From NCBI GenBank assembly GCA_051251595.1, contig JBPOFA010000002.1:1-64000 (forward strand): a DNA stretch of 64,000 nt, given 5' to 3'. Each line of letters begins with the position of its first letter. The stretch's first letter is position 1. Below, in pieces: positions 52,240 to 61,491 of the stretch. The notes under the pieces are model-generated. The model had not been told where the DNA came from and made no database searches. It saw nothing but the letters and a program-made list of their open reading frames with translations. The position numbers were made by a program, and so were the translations under genes. Source of the stretch: NORP110 sp051251595 (GTDB lineage: Bacteria; Pseudomonadota; Alphaproteobacteria; Rhodobacterales; Rhodobacteraceae).

Positions 52240-53420
52240 CGTGCGGCGATGGCGGTGCCTGCCGCATGGGCAGAGGACCAGGCCCATTGAAAATTGTAGC
52301 CGCCCAGCCAGCCTGTGACATCCACGACCTCGCCGATGAAATAGAGGCCGGGGGTGGTTTTGCTTTCCATGGTTTTCGAATTCAGCCCATCTGTGTCGAC
52401 GCCGCCCAGGGTGACTTCGGCGGTGCGATAGCCCTCTGTGCCGATTGGCGTGATCACCCAGTTTTGCAGCGCTTCGGCATAGTCGAGAAGCTTGCGGTCT
52501 GACTGATCGGCGATGTTGCCGCGCAGATCGAGGCGGCTGGACAGCGCGGTGGCAAGCCGCGCGGGAAAGAAATCAGCCAGCACAGTCGACATATTGCGAC
52601 GGCCGTTTTCAGCGCGTTTCTGGATCAGCAGGGCGTGCAGATCGGTGTCGGGCAGCAGATTGATCGAAATCGGCATGGATTCGCGCCAATAGCTGGAAAT
52701 TTGCAGGATGGCCGGGCCGGACAGGCCGCGATGTGTGAACAGCATGGCCTCTTTAAAACTGGTGCCGTTGCAGGTTACGGCCACGGGCAGGGCGACACCG
52801 GCGAGCGATTTTAACAGCTCTAGATCTGCATCGGCGAAGGTCAGCGGCACCAGACCCGCGCGGGTTGGGGTGATCGCATGGCCGAACTGCTTGGCAATTT
52901 GATAGCCAAATCCGGTGGCTCCCATTTTGGGAATGGATTTCCCGCCCGAGGCAATGACCAGATTGCGACAGGCCACCTTTCGCTGGTCCGACAGGGTCAA
53001 ATCAAAGCCTTGCGTTGATTTTCGGATCTCTGTGACGCTGGTTTCCAGCCACAGCTGGCTTGGCTTGGCCTCTTTCAGCAACATCTGGATGATGTCCTTG
53101 GCGGTGTCGTCGCAGAATTGCTGGCCCAGGGTCTTTTCGTGATAGGCAATGCCGTGGCGCTGCACCAGTTCAATGAAATCCCACTGGGTGTAGCGGGCCA
53201 TTGCGGATTTGGCGAAGTGGCGGTTGGCAGAGATGAAATTGTCCGGTGCCGCGAAAATATTGGTGAAATTACAGCGACCGCCGCCGGAAATGCGGATTTT
53301 TTCGCCCGGCTTTTTGGCGTGGTCGATCAAGAGCGTGCGCCCCGCCGCCTTGGCGAAGGCCGCGCAGTGCAGGCCAGCGGCACCGGCGCCGATGATGACG
53401 GTTTCAAACTGCTCTGTCAT
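52236..53420 (-). CDS. HI0933-family FAD-dependent flavoprotein
   Basis: 394 residues. FAD loop VIIGAGAAGLHCAAFAKAAG, ISGGGRCNFTNIFAAPDNF and the C-terminal EVVDVTGWLGGYNFQWAWSS are the three conserved blocks of the HI0933/YhiN family, which is related to BaiN and aminoacetone-type oxidoreductases. The biochemical role is not established. It is followed upstream on the same strand by the A-type Fe-S carrier gene, 29 bases away. Confidence 0.88.
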   Translation of the reverse strand: MTEQFETVIIGAGAAGLHCAAFAKAAGRTLLIDHAKKPGEKIRISGGGRCNFTNIFAAPDNFISANRHFAKSAMARYTQWDFIELVQRHGIAYHEKTLGQQFCDDTAKDIIQMLLKEAKPSQLWLETSVTEIRKSTQGFDLTLSDQRKVACRNLVIASGGKSIPKMGATGFGYQIAKQFGHAITPTRAGLVPLTFADADLELLKSLAGVALPVAVTCNGTSFKEAMLFTHRGLSGPAILQISSYWRESMPISINLLPDTDLHALLIQKRAENGRRNMSTVLADFFPARLATALSSRLDLRGNIADQSDRKLLDYAEALQNWVITPIGTEGYRTAEVTLGGVDTDGLNSKTMESKTTPGLYFIGEVVDVTGWLGGYNFQWAWSSAHAAGTAIAAR

Positions 53421-53449
53421 TTACAGATTGGGGGTAGGCCGTTTGCGGA

Positions 53450-53782
53450 TCACATCGAAAACGATGTGCCGCAGCCGCAGGAACTGGTCGCGTTCGGGTT
53501 TTCGATCACGAAACGCGCACCGATCAATTCTTCGGTGAAATCAATGACCGCATTGGACAAAAACGGCAGAGAGACCGAATCCACCACGACTTTTTGACCT
53601 GATCCTTCCAGCACCAGATCGTCCTCGGCGGCGTCATCCAGCTTGATTTCGTATTGAAACCCGGAACATCCGCCGCCTTCCACAGCGACACGCAACGCCT
53701 GTGGGGCGCCTGTTTCGGCGTTAATCTCTGCCAAACGGGCAAAAGCGCGGTCTGTGACCTTTGGGGGCAGGGTGAGTTCCAT
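53450..53782 (-). CDS. A-type iron-sulfur carrier protein (ErpA/IscA family)
   Basis: 110 residues with the three invariant cysteines of A-type carriers, one in VEGGGCSGFQYEIKL and two in SSCGCGTSFSM at the C terminus. Such proteins carry [4Fe-4S] or [2Fe-2S] clusters from Isc/Suf scaffolds to target enzymes; whether this is ErpA, IscA or SufA cannot be separated here. I chose ATG 53782 (MELTLPPKVTDRAF); the frame is open further but the extra residues are not family-like. It is divergent from dgt, 83 bases apart. Confidence 0.92.
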   Translation of the reverse strand: MELTLPPKVTDRAFARLAEINAETGAPQALRVAVEGGGCSGFQYEIKLDDAAEDDLVLEGSGQKVVVDSVSLPFLSNAVIDFTEELIGARFVIENPNATSSCGCGTSFSM

Positions 53783-53865
53783 GTCTGTCAACTTATGTCG
53801 TTTCGCTGCGGTTACAAACAGAATATATGGAACGCGGGACGACACGACAAGATCAGGCAGGTTAA

Positions 53866-55005
53866 ATGCGGAAATCATATGCATCTGACCCGGGCGCAAG
53901 CCGGGGACGGCAATTTGGCGAGGTGATCAGCACGTTTCGCTCGCCCTATCAACGGGACCGGGATCGGGTGATCCATTCCAGCGCGTTTCGACGGCTGAAG
54001 CACAAGACCCAGGTCTTTGTGGAACATGAGGGCGATTATTACCGCACGCGTCTGACCCATTCGATTGAGGTGGCGCAGGTGGCGCGCACGATTTCCAACG
54101 CTTTGGGTTTGAACGAAGATTTGGCCGAGGCGGTGGCTTTGGCCCATGACCTGGGGCATCCGCCCTTTGGCCACACGGGCGAGGACGCGCTAGAGTTGCT
54201 GATGAAGCCCTATGGCGGGTTTGATCACAATGCGCAGGCCATTCGGATCGTGACACGGTTGGAACGGCATTACGCGGATTTTGACGGGTTGAACCTGACC
54301 TGGGAAACGCTGGAAGGGCTGGCCAAGCATAACGGGCCGGTGACCGGTGAGTTGCCCTATGCTTTGAAAGATTTCAACGACATCTATGATCTGGACTTGG
54401 ACACCTATGCCAGCGCAGAGGCGCAGGTGGCCGCTTTTGCCGATGATGTGGCCTATAACCACCATGATCTGCATGACGGTTTGCGCGCGGGTCTGTTTAC
54501 CGAGGAAGATCTGATGGAGCTTCCGGTGACGGGCCCTGCCTTTGCCGAGGTGGATCGGCTTTATCCAGTGCTCGACACCATGCGGCGGCGGCATGAGGCT
54601 TTGCGCCGGGTCTTTGGGGTGATGGTCGAGGATGTGATCGCCATTGCCGAAACGCGCCTGCAAGCGGCCAACCCGCAAAGCGCGGATGATATCCGGGCCC
54701 TTGGCAAGCCGATGATCCGCTTTTCCAAAAAGCTATTTATGGAACTGAAAGCGATCAAGTCCTTTTTGTTTGAGCGCATGTATCGCGCGCCGACGGTCAT
54801 GGTGGAACGCAAGCGCGTGACTAAAGTGATCGAGGATCTGTTTCCAGCGTTTATGGCCAACCCCGATCTGCTGCCCGATGAGTGGAGCGATGAAATCAAG
54901 ACGATCCGCGACGACACGGAACTGGCACGGGTGGTGCTGGATTACGTGGCGGGGATGACGGACAGGTTTGCCTTGCAGGAACATGAACGGATGTTTGGCA
55001 AGTAA
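53866..55005 (+). CDS. dgt: Deoxyguanosinetriphosphate triphosphohydrolase-like protein
   Basis: 379 residues of the HD-domain dNTPase type-2 subfamily. The start is in the conserved region GRQFGEVISTFRSPYQRDRD; metal ligands are in RLTHSIEVAQVAR (His) and VALAHDLGHPPFGHTGED (HD pair), with a later Asp in FADDVAYNHHDLHDG. The family removes triphosphate from dNTPs and affects dNTP pools. AGGCAGG precedes ATG. argS follows on the same strand. Confidence 0.93.
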   Translation: MRKSYASDPGASRGRQFGEVISTFRSPYQRDRDRVIHSSAFRRLKHKTQVFVEHEGDYYRTRLTHSIEVAQVARTISNALGLNEDLAEAVALAHDLGHPPFGHTGEDALELLMKPYGGFDHNAQAIRIVTRLERHYADFDGLNLTWETLEGLAKHNGPVTGELPYALKDFNDIYDLDLDTYASAEAQVAAFADDVAYNHHDLHDGLRAGLFTEEDLMELPVTGPAFAEVDRLYPVLDTMRRRHEALRRVFGVMVEDVIAIAETRLQAANPQSADDIRALGKPMIRFSKKLFMELKAIKSFLFERMYRAPTVMVERKRVTKVIEDLFPAFMANPDLLPDEWSDEIKTIRDDTELARVVLDYVAGMTDRFALQEHERMFGK

Positions 55006-55095
55006 GGCGACGGCTTTGGTTGACTTTGACCACAGGGCGTTGACCTTGGTGGATGGCGTGGTACACCCGCGCCAACTGATTTTGGGATCGAAACG

Positions 55096-56820
55096 ATGAA
55101 TATTTTTGCGGAAATCCGGGCTTTGGTGATTGAAAGCCTGACATCCATGGTAACGGACGGCGTTCTGCCCGAGGGCTTGAACTTTGCCAATGTCGCGGTA
55201 GAGCCGCCGCGCGATGCCAGTCATGGTGACATGGCGGCGAATGCGGCGATGGTTCTGGCCAAGCCCGCCGGGATGAAGCCGCGTGACATCGCCGATGCGC
55301 TGGCGGCTCGGCTGCTGGACGATCCCCGGATTGACGTGGCAGAGGTCGCGGGACCGGGTTTCTTGAACCTGCGTCTGTCCGCAGATGTTTGGGGCAGCGT
55401 TGTCGAGGCTGCGTTGGCGCAAGGCGCCTCTTATGGACAGTCCAAGCTGGGCGCGGACAAAAAGGTTCTTGTTGAATTCGTATCCACAAACCCGACGGGT
55501 CCCATTCATGTGGGCCACACACGCGGGGCGGTGTTTGGCGATGCGCTGGCCAGTTTGCTGGATTTCGCAGGTTATGACGTCACGCGGGAATATTACATCA
55601 ATGATGGTGGTGCGCAGGTCGATGTCTTGGCGCGGTCTGCTTTTGAGCGGTATCGCGAGGCTTGTGGTCTGAGCCCGGAAATCGCCGAGGGGCTGTATCC
55701 TGGCGACTATCTGGTTCCGGTCGGAGAGGCGTTGAAGGCCAAATATGGCGACAGCCTGCTGGACAAGGATGAATCCGAGTGGCTGGCGGATGTGCGGGTT
55801 TTTGCGACCGATGCGATGATGGATATGATCCGCGATGATCTGGCGATGCTTGGCGTTGTGATGGATTCCTTCTTTAGCGAAAAATCGCTTTATGGCACCG
55901 GGCAGATCGAAGCGGCCATAGACGAGCTGGACGAGCAGGGTCTGATCTATGAGGGCATTCTGGAGCCTCCGAAAGGTAAGAAACCCGAAGATTGGGAGCC
56001 ACGGGAACAAACCTTGTTCCGCTCCACCGCCCATGGCGATGATCTGGACCGGCCGGTCAAGAAATCAGACGGGGCCTGGACCTATTTCGCGCCGGATATC
56101 GCCTATCACTATGATAAAATTAACCGTGGCTATGATGAGCTGATCAACGTGTTTGGCGCGGATCATGGTGGCTATGTCAAGCGGATCAAGGCCGTGGTGT
56201 CGGCGCTTTCTGGTGGCAAGGTGCCGTTGGATGTGAAGCTGATCCAGCTGGTGCGGCTGTTCAAGAATGGCGAACCGTTCAAAATGTCCAAACGGGCCGG
56301 GAATTTCATTACGCTTCGGGATCTGGTTGAACAGGTTGGGCCGGATGTCACCCGGTTTGTGATGCTAACGCGCAAAAACGACGCGCCACTGGATTTCGAT
56401 TTTGACAAGGTGACGGAACAGTCCAAGGACAATGCTGTCTTTTACGTTCAATACGCCCATGCGCGGGTCTGTTCGGTTCTGCGCAAAGCAGAAGACATGG
56501 GCATCACCCTGACGGATGAGCCGAATTTGCAGGATGAGGCAGAATTCGCCTTGGTGCGCAAAATCGCCGAATGGCCGCGTCTTGTAGAGATCGCTGCGCG
56601 CGGAAACGAACCGCATCGGATCGCTTTTTATCTTTATGAACTTGCGTCGGATTTTCATGCACTTTGGAACAAAGGCAATGACAACCCGTCTTTGCGCTTC
56701 CTGCAAGAGGCAGATTTAGATGTTTCTGCCACAAAAATTGCACTTCCAAGGGCCGTAGCCGTTGTTATTTCTGCAGGTCTTGGTATCCTAGGGGTAACTC
56801 CGGTGGACGAAATGCGCTGA
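55096..56820 (+). CDS. argS: Arginyl-tRNA synthetase
   Basis: 574 residues, class I. The N-terminal Add-1 domain (ALVIESLTSMVTDGVLPEG) recognises the D-loop. The HIGH-type motif is in TNPTGPIHVGHTRGAVFGD near residue 140, the KMSKS-type motif in GEPFKMSKRAGNFITLRD near residue 397, and the C-terminal DALR domain (QYAHARVCSVLRKAEDMG; LYELASDFHALWNKG) binds the anticodon. Followed by the SPOR, nagZ and scpAB genes, an order conserved in Rhodobacteraceae. Confidence 0.96.
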   Translation: MNIFAEIRALVIESLTSMVTDGVLPEGLNFANVAVEPPRDASHGDMAANAAMVLAKPAGMKPRDIADALAARLLDDPRIDVAEVAGPGFLNLRLSADVWGSVVEAALAQGASYGQSKLGADKKVLVEFVSTNPTGPIHVGHTRGAVFGDALASLLDFAGYDVTREYYINDGGAQVDVLARSAFERYREACGLSPEIAEGLYPGDYLVPVGEALKAKYGDSLLDKDESEWLADVRVFATDAMMDMIRDDLAMLGVVMDSFFSEKSLYGTGQIEAAIDELDEQGLIYEGILEPPKGKKPEDWEPREQTLFRSTAHGDDLDRPVKKSDGAWTYFAPDIAYHYDKINRGYDELINVFGADHGGYVKRIKAVVSALSGGKVPLDVKLIQLVRLFKNGEPFKMSKRAGNFITLRDLVEQVGPDVTRFVMLTRKNDAPLDFDFDKVTEQSKDNAVFYVQYAHARVCSVLRKAEDMGITLTDEPNLQDEAEFALVRKIAEWPRLVEIAARGNEPHRIAFYLYELASDFHALWNKGNDNPSLRFLQEADLDVSATKIALPRAVAVVISAGLGILGVTPVDEMR

Positions 56821-56907
56821 TAACAAGTGCTGCGTTCAATATCCGGAGGAGTGCAGGCAAGATAATTTCGCTGAGGCAATGTATCTCTGGCGGAGCAGCG
56901 AGGCAAA

Positions 56908-57897
56908 ATGGCGGATATCGAATACGGTGAATCCCTAGGCGAGGTTTATCCTTCGGACGGGTTCGGCCTGGTCAATATTTTAAATTGGCTGGGCGCTTTA
57001 ATTTCAGTTGCATTGATCGCAGGCTTGGCATGGTGGGGCTATCAGTTGATGGTTCGCGACGTGTCTGGTGTTCCGGTCGTGCGGGCCCTGGAAGGACCCA
57101 TGCGCATCGCGCCGGATGATCCGGGCGGGCAAAGCGCGGACCACCAAGGTCTTGCGGTCAACAACATTGCAGCCGAAGGTTCCGCCGCTGATCCGGCGGA
57201 TCGTCTGACTTTGGCGCCCAAGCCAACAGCGCTGCAAGAAGAAGATCAAACGGTGAAAGATCTGGCCTCTGTCGTGGATGCGGAAACCGCAAGCACGATG
57301 GCCGATCAGGACGCGATCGTCGAACTTGAAGCCGGCGCAACCAGCGCAGCAGAAGCAGGTGAACCAACGCCTGAGGATACCGCCTCTTTGATCGAGGCGG
57401 CGTTGCAAATGGCCGAAACCGCCGAGGTCGCGCCTGCGGCAGAGACATCTGCGGAGGACGTCGCATCAACGCAAACGGCAAGTGTGGCGATTGACGATCT
57501 GGTGCCCGCCAGCGTTGCGGGCGTGTCCCGTTCCCTGATCCCGACAGCGCGGCCTGCGTCGATGACGGTTCAGACGGCAACTGCCCCGGTCGATCCGGGA
57601 ACCGGCGTTCTGCCTGTAAAGGTCAAGGATCCTGCATCCATTCCTGCGGGCACGCGTTTGGCCCAGCTTGGCGCTTTTGAATCCGCAGAGATCGCGGAAC
57701 AGGAATGGACAAAGCTGGCCGGACAGTTCGGCGACTTTATGGAAGACAAATCGCAGGTTGTGCAAAAGGCGCAATCTGGCGGCAAGACCTTTTACCGGCT
57801 GCGGGCCTATGGGTTCAGCGACCTTTCTGATGCGCGTCGTTTTTGTTCGGCCTTGTTGGCGGGACAGGCAAACTGCATCCCTGTTGTTACCCGGTAA
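56908..57897 (+). CDS. SPOR-domain membrane protein
   Basis: 329 residues. A short cytoplasmic tail and one transmembrane helix (LGALISVALIAGLAWWGYQL, about 31-50) are followed by a low-complexity Ala/Glu/Thr-rich periplasmic linker (about 60-240) and a C-terminal SPOR domain (RLAQLGAFESAEIAEQEWTK; KTFYRLRAYGFSDLSDARRF). SPOR domains bind denuded glycan at division sites. Its stop codon is directly followed by the nagZ ATG. Confidence 0.88.
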   Translation: MADIEYGESLGEVYPSDGFGLVNILNWLGALISVALIAGLAWWGYQLMVRDVSGVPVVRALEGPMRIAPDDPGGQSADHQGLAVNNIAAEGSAADPADRLTLAPKPTALQEEDQTVKDLASVVDAETASTMADQDAIVELEAGATSAAEAGEPTPEDTASLIEAALQMAETAEVAPAAETSAEDVASTQTASVAIDDLVPASVAGVSRSLIPTARPASMTVQTATAPVDPGTGVLPVKVKDPASIPAGTRLAQLGAFESAEIAEQEWTKLAGQFGDFMEDKSQVVQKAQSGGKTFYRLRAYGFSDLSDARRFCSALLAGQANCIPVVTR

Positions 57898-58902
57898 ATG
57901 GGGCAGGGTGCCTATATTCTTGGCTGTGAAGGCCAATCTCTGAACGCGGCCGAGGCCGCGTTCTTTCGTCAGGCGCAGCCTTGGGGCTTTATTCTATTTG
58001 CCCGCAATGTGGATAACCCGGCGCAATTGCGCCAGCTGACCGATGATTTGCGTCAGGCGGTTGGCCGCGACGCCCCCGTGCTGATTGATCAGGAAGGCGG
58101 GCGTGTTCAACGGATGCGCGCGCCGCATTGGCGGGAATGGTTGCCGCCGCTCGATCAGGTTGATCTGGCGGGGGAACACGCGGCGCGGTCCATGTGGCTG
58201 CGCGCCCGGCTGATCGCGGAAGAGCTGATGGCCGTTGGCATCGATGTGAACTGCGCCCCAAGCGGCGATATTGCCGGGGCAGACACCCATCCTTTTCTTC
58301 AAAACCGCTGCTACGGGTGTGACGCGGACAGCGTGACACAGGTTGCGCGGGCGGTTGCGGATGGACTGATGGCGGGCGGTGTGCTGCCGGTGCCAAAGCA
58401 TATCCCCGGCCATGGCCGCGCAGTGTTGGACAGCCATCTGAGCGTGCCGCATGTGGATGTGGATCAGGCAACGCTAGAGGCGCAGGATTTCGCGCCGTTT
58501 CGGGCGTTGAATGATCTGTCCCTGGGCATGACCGCGCATATCATTTTCGGCGCGATTGATGACCAGCCCGCAACGATTTCTTCGCCTGTGGTCAAGCTGA
58601 TCCGTGATGAGATCGGGTTTCAGGGATTGCTGATGACCGATGACATTTCGATGGAGGCGCTGGACGGCGACGTTGCCACGCGTTCTACCGCGGCGATTGC
58701 GGCGGGCTGTGATGTTGTTTTGCATTGCAACGGTAAACTCGACGAAATGGAACAGGTCGCTGCGGCGGCGGGCGGGATGCAGGATCTGGCGCAAAGACGG
58801 GCGGATGCGGCCCTTGCGGCACGCCCAAGCGTGCAGCCCATTGACATTAAGGCGGCAGAGACCGAACTTCAGGTGCTTTTAAAGGACCAAGCCTTTGTCT
58901 GA
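57898..58902 (+). CDS. nagZ: Beta-N-acetylhexosaminidase
   Basis: 334 residues of glycoside hydrolase family 3. NagZ removes GlcNAc from anhydromuropeptides in the cytoplasm during cell-wall recycling. Visible are VLIDQEGGRVQRMRAPHWRE, VPKHIPGHGRAVLDSHLSVP (catalytic His loop) and LLMTDDISMEAL with the nucleophile Asp. There is no spacer between it and the SPOR gene, and it overlaps scpA by eight bases, so this is a tight operon. Confidence 0.93.
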   Translation: MGQGAYILGCEGQSLNAAEAAFFRQAQPWGFILFARNVDNPAQLRQLTDDLRQAVGRDAPVLIDQEGGRVQRMRAPHWREWLPPLDQVDLAGEHAARSMWLRARLIAEELMAVGIDVNCAPSGDIAGADTHPFLQNRCYGCDADSVTQVARAVADGLMAGGVLPVPKHIPGHGRAVLDSHLSVPHVDVDQATLEAQDFAPFRALNDLSLGMTAHIIFGAIDDQPATISSPVVKLIRDEIGFQGLLMTDDISMEALDGDVATRSTAAIAAGCDVVLHCNGKLDEMEQVAAAAGGMQDLAQRRADAALAARPSVQPIDIKAAETELQVLLKDQAFV

Positions 58903-59683
58903 GACCACATTCCAGGAGGATCCCGATCCCATTGAGGCGCGTCTGGCGGCAGAGGCGCTGATCGTTGATGTGGACGGGTTTGAAGGCCCGCTGGATTTGT
59001 TGCTGGTGATGTCGCGCACGCAAAAGGTTGATCTGCGCAAGATCAGCGTTTTGGACCTGGCTGTTCAGTATCTCACCTTTATCGACAAAGCGACGGAATT
59101 GCGGATCGAACTGGCCGCTGACTATCTGGTGATGGCCGCCTGGCTTGCCTTTTTAAAGTCGCGCCTGTTGCTGCCGCCGGACCCAGAGGATGAAGGCCCC
59201 TCGGGCGAAGAACTTGCCGCGCATCTGGCGTTTCAGTTGGAACGTCTGGCGGCGATGCGGGATATGGCGGCGCGGCTGATGGGGCGTGACCAGTTGGGGC
59301 GGGATTTTTTCAGTCGCGGTATTCCAGAGGATGTGACGCGGGTAAGGCGCGTGACCTATACGGCGACCTTGCTGGACCTGATGCAGGCCTATGCGCGGAT
59401 CAGAACCAAGGACGAATTCCGGCCCTATACAATGGACCGCGATCGGATTTTGACGCTTGAACAAGCGCTGGAACGGATGCGGGGCCTGATCGGTTTTGCC
59501 GGCGAATGGACAGAGCTGGGCAGCTATTTGCCCGAAGACTGGCGGGCTGATCCGGTGATGCGCCGTTCGGCGACGGCGGCGACCTTTGCGGCTTCGCTAG
59601 AGCTGACAAAGGCCGGGGCGATTGAACTGCGGCAGGGCGATACATTCGCCCCGATCCAAATACGAAAGAAACAGAATGGCTGA
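58895..59683 (+). CDS. scpA: Segregation and condensation protein A
   Basis: 262 residues. ScpA is the kleisin subunit of the bacterial SMC condensin. The conserved opening DVDGFEGPLDLLLVMSRTQK, followed by ADYLVMAAWLAFLKSRLLLP, is diagnostic. Start is TTG 58895 with AAAGGA eight bases before it, overlapping nagZ by eight bases; no ATG fits. The end overlaps scpB. Confidence 0.93.
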   Translation: MSETTFQEDPDPIEARLAAEALIVDVDGFEGPLDLLLVMSRTQKVDLRKISVLDLAVQYLTFIDKATELRIELAADYLVMAAWLAFLKSRLLLPPDPEDEGPSGEELAAHLAFQLERLAAMRDMAARLMGRDQLGRDFFSRGIPEDVTRVRRVTYTATLLDLMQAYARIRTKDEFRPYTMDRDRILTLEQALERMRGLIGFAGEWTELGSYLPEDWRADPVMRRSATAATFAASLELTKAGAIELRQGDTFAPIQIRKKQNG

Positions 59684-60347
59684 TGAACAGGAACAAAGCC
59701 TTTTTGAGGCGCCCCCGGTCGCAGAACAGGAACGCATGGTAGAGGCGATTTTGTTCGCCACAGCGGAACCGATCACGGTGGCTGAACTGAACGCCCGGAT
59801 GCCCCATGGGGCCGACGCGGCAGAGGCGCTGCAACATCTTCGCAAGCGCTATGAGGGGCGTGGCGTTCAGGTTGTCAAAGTGGGCGAGGCCTGGGCCATG
59901 CGCACGGCCCCGGATCTTGGGTTTTTGATGCAAAAAGAAACCTTTGAAACGCGCAAACTGTCGCGGGCTGCCATCGAAACCTTGGCGATTATTTCCTACC
60001 ACCAACCCGTCACGCGCGCCGAAATCGAAGAAATTCGCGGCGTCAGCGTCAGCCGGGGGACGGTGGACCAGTTGCTGGAACTGGAATGGATACGCTTTGG
60101 ACGCCGCCGGATGACGCCGGGACGTCCTGTGACGTTCATTGTGACCCAGAGTTTTCTGGATCACTTTGGGTTGGAAAGTGCGCGGGATCTGCCCGGGCTT
60201 AAAGAACTACGTGCTGCCGGACTGCTGGAAAACCGACCGCCGCCAGGAAATCTGGTTGCGGGCGAGGGGGATGAAGAGGACGCCGAGGCCGATGAGGACC
60301 AGAGCGACATGTTTGAGGACGATGAGTCCGAAGGAGATCATCCATGA
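59676..60347 (+). CDS. scpB: Segregation and condensation protein B
   Basis: 223 residues of two winged-helix domains (EAILFATAEPITVAELNARM; ETLAIISYHQPVTRAEIEEI; DQLLELEWIRFGRRRMTPG), then an acidic tail (DEEDAEADEDQSDMFEDDES). ScpB dimers bind the middle of ScpA in the SMC complex. I chose ATG 59676; upstream in-frame codons lie inside scpA and are not conserved. It overlaps scpA by eight bases and the next small gene by ATGA. Confidence 0.93.
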   Translation: MADEQEQSLFEAPPVAEQERMVEAILFATAEPITVAELNARMPHGADAAEALQHLRKRYEGRGVQVVKVGEAWAMRTAPDLGFLMQKETFETRKLSRAAIETLAIISYHQPVTRAEIEEIRGVSVSRGTVDQLLELEWIRFGRRRMTPGRPVTFIVTQSFLDHFGLESARDLPGLKELRAAGLLENRPPPGNLVAGEGDEEDAEADEDQSDMFEDDESEGDHP

Positions 60348-60559
60348 ATGTAAACCAACTGATCAATATGATAATCCGTATGGTGACGCGTCGATTGATG
60401 CGCGGCGGTATCAATGCAGGGATTGATTATGCGGCCCGTCGGGGCCAACCCGCTGCAGAGATGTCACCAGAACAGCGTCAACAAGCGCGTCAGGGCAAAC
60501 AAGCGGCACGCCGGGCAAGGCAAGCGGCCAAGCTGTCACGGCGTGTGACGCGGCTTTAG
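60344..60559 (+). CDS. Small basic protein coupled to scpB, unknown function
   Basis: 71 residues. A helical, possibly amphipathic N terminus (MNVNQLINMIIRMVTRRLMR) is followed by a very basic Arg/Gln/Ala-rich tail (QGKQAARRARQAAKLSRRVT). The ATGA overlap with scpB and good codon use argue that it is real. In relatives I recall a similar small gene lying between scpB and tatA; here tatA does not follow. A short TTGGCG/CGCCAA hairpin (60572-60588) lies just after the stop but has no T-run. Confidence 0.65.
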   Translation: MNVNQLINMIIRMVTRRLMRGGINAGIDYAARRGQPAAEMSPEQRQQARQGKQAARRARQAAKLSRRVTRL

Positions 60560-60870
60560 GTTTCAGGTGAATTGGCGTTTAGCGCCAAGTCCGACGGGAC
60601 GATTTAAAAGCGGACATTCGTATGTTGTGCCGCGGATGACCGTTTTGAGCCCTTAGTGACCGATGCTTCACCGCAGAAATTCGTCTGCATCGGCGGTTTC
60701 CGGACCTTTTCTGGGGGCAGCACCAACGGCGGCTCAGCTGAAAATGTGAGTTTTCGCTGTTGCACCGACGATAGATGTTTGCGTTCGAACGTGATGCAAA
60801 CCCAGTTCAAGAGAATTCGCAATTATTGGATCAGGTAGCGGTAGCTTTGACCACGATTACCAGGCGACAT
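60560..60870. other. Intergenic stretch of decayed-looking sequence
   Basis: About 310 bases between the scpB unit and the lipoprotein gene. Short open frames occur on both strands but lack ribosome sites and family features. The segment around 60610-60800 may be a remnant of a lost gene or a dispersed repeat; I see no terminal inverted repeats. Composition becomes AT-richer from here to about 62.2 kb. Confidence 0.35.
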
Positions 60871-61329
60871 TTACGTGTCGAAAATTGCGTGGCACGCCCT
60901 AATTTGCATTGTGTCAACTGTATTTTGATGGGCCTGAATTTGCTCAATGGTTCCGCTGGGGCTGGCAAAAATACGTACTTGGCACATCCAAGACTTGCCC
61001 CATTCGCCCCATTTTTCCGAATGGTGCTCAGGTCTAGCGCTGACACCGTTGTATGATACCCACACTATGGGACCGGAGCTTGTGGGCATAATTGATCGCC
61101 ATTCTTCGTATCCAGGTAAACGGTAATTTCTTGTGTCTTCTAGCCAATAATAGACTGTTCGGCCATCGCTCAAATCTTGTGAACTTGCCGGCTGGCCAAA
61201 GTTCGCAAAAAAAACGTCAACAGGCGTTCCAGAATACTTCGACATCGATCCCAGTTCGGGATCGATCACCTCGTATGAAGCGCAGGACCCCATTAGCATT
61301 ATGACGCAAGCAAATAGTAACTTTTTCAT
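60871..61329 (-). CDS. Putative lipoprotein, unknown function
   Basis: 152 residues. A lipoprotein signal peptide with lipobox LMGSC (Cys16) directs it to the envelope. The mature part includes YSGTPVDVFFANFGQPASSQ and GRTVYYWLEDTRNYRLPG, which resembles in outline the small SmpA/BamE-like or YfjS-like lipoproteins in which a start-of-repeat fold measures a GxP loop, but I cannot assign a family. GGAGGG precedes the ATG by about seven bases, so expression is likely. It is AT-richer than the chromosome around it and divergent from the next orphan gene. Confidence 0.65.
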   Translation of the reverse strand: MKKLLFACVIMLMGSCASYEVIDPELGSMSKYSGTPVDVFFANFGQPASSQDLSDGRTVYYWLEDTRNYRLPGYEEWRSIMPTSSGPIVWVSYNGVSARPEHHSEKWGEWGKSWMCQVRIFASPSGTIEQIQAHQNTVDTMQIRACHAIFDT

Positions 61330-61491
61330 CAGAAACCCTCCTTACGAACGGGATTCTAGAATGATTGGCTCTGACGGTCTTTGAGATGGATCATGGCGGT
61401 GCCTCAATATGATATGGTGCATTGTAGGTGTCGATCTACTTGCCACTTGAAGAGAGTGTTTTCCGCCGAAGGAAACTTGAAAGGAAATCAG

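Noticed and set aside
54733..56034. A 433-codon open frame antisense to dgt and argS
   Set aside because: Same reason: composition is that of a complement frame, with no start signal and no family features.
60604..60822. Minus-strand 72-codon open frame in the spacer after the scpB unit
   Set aside because: No ribosome site, no domain and poor codon use; treated as decayed or non-coding sequence.
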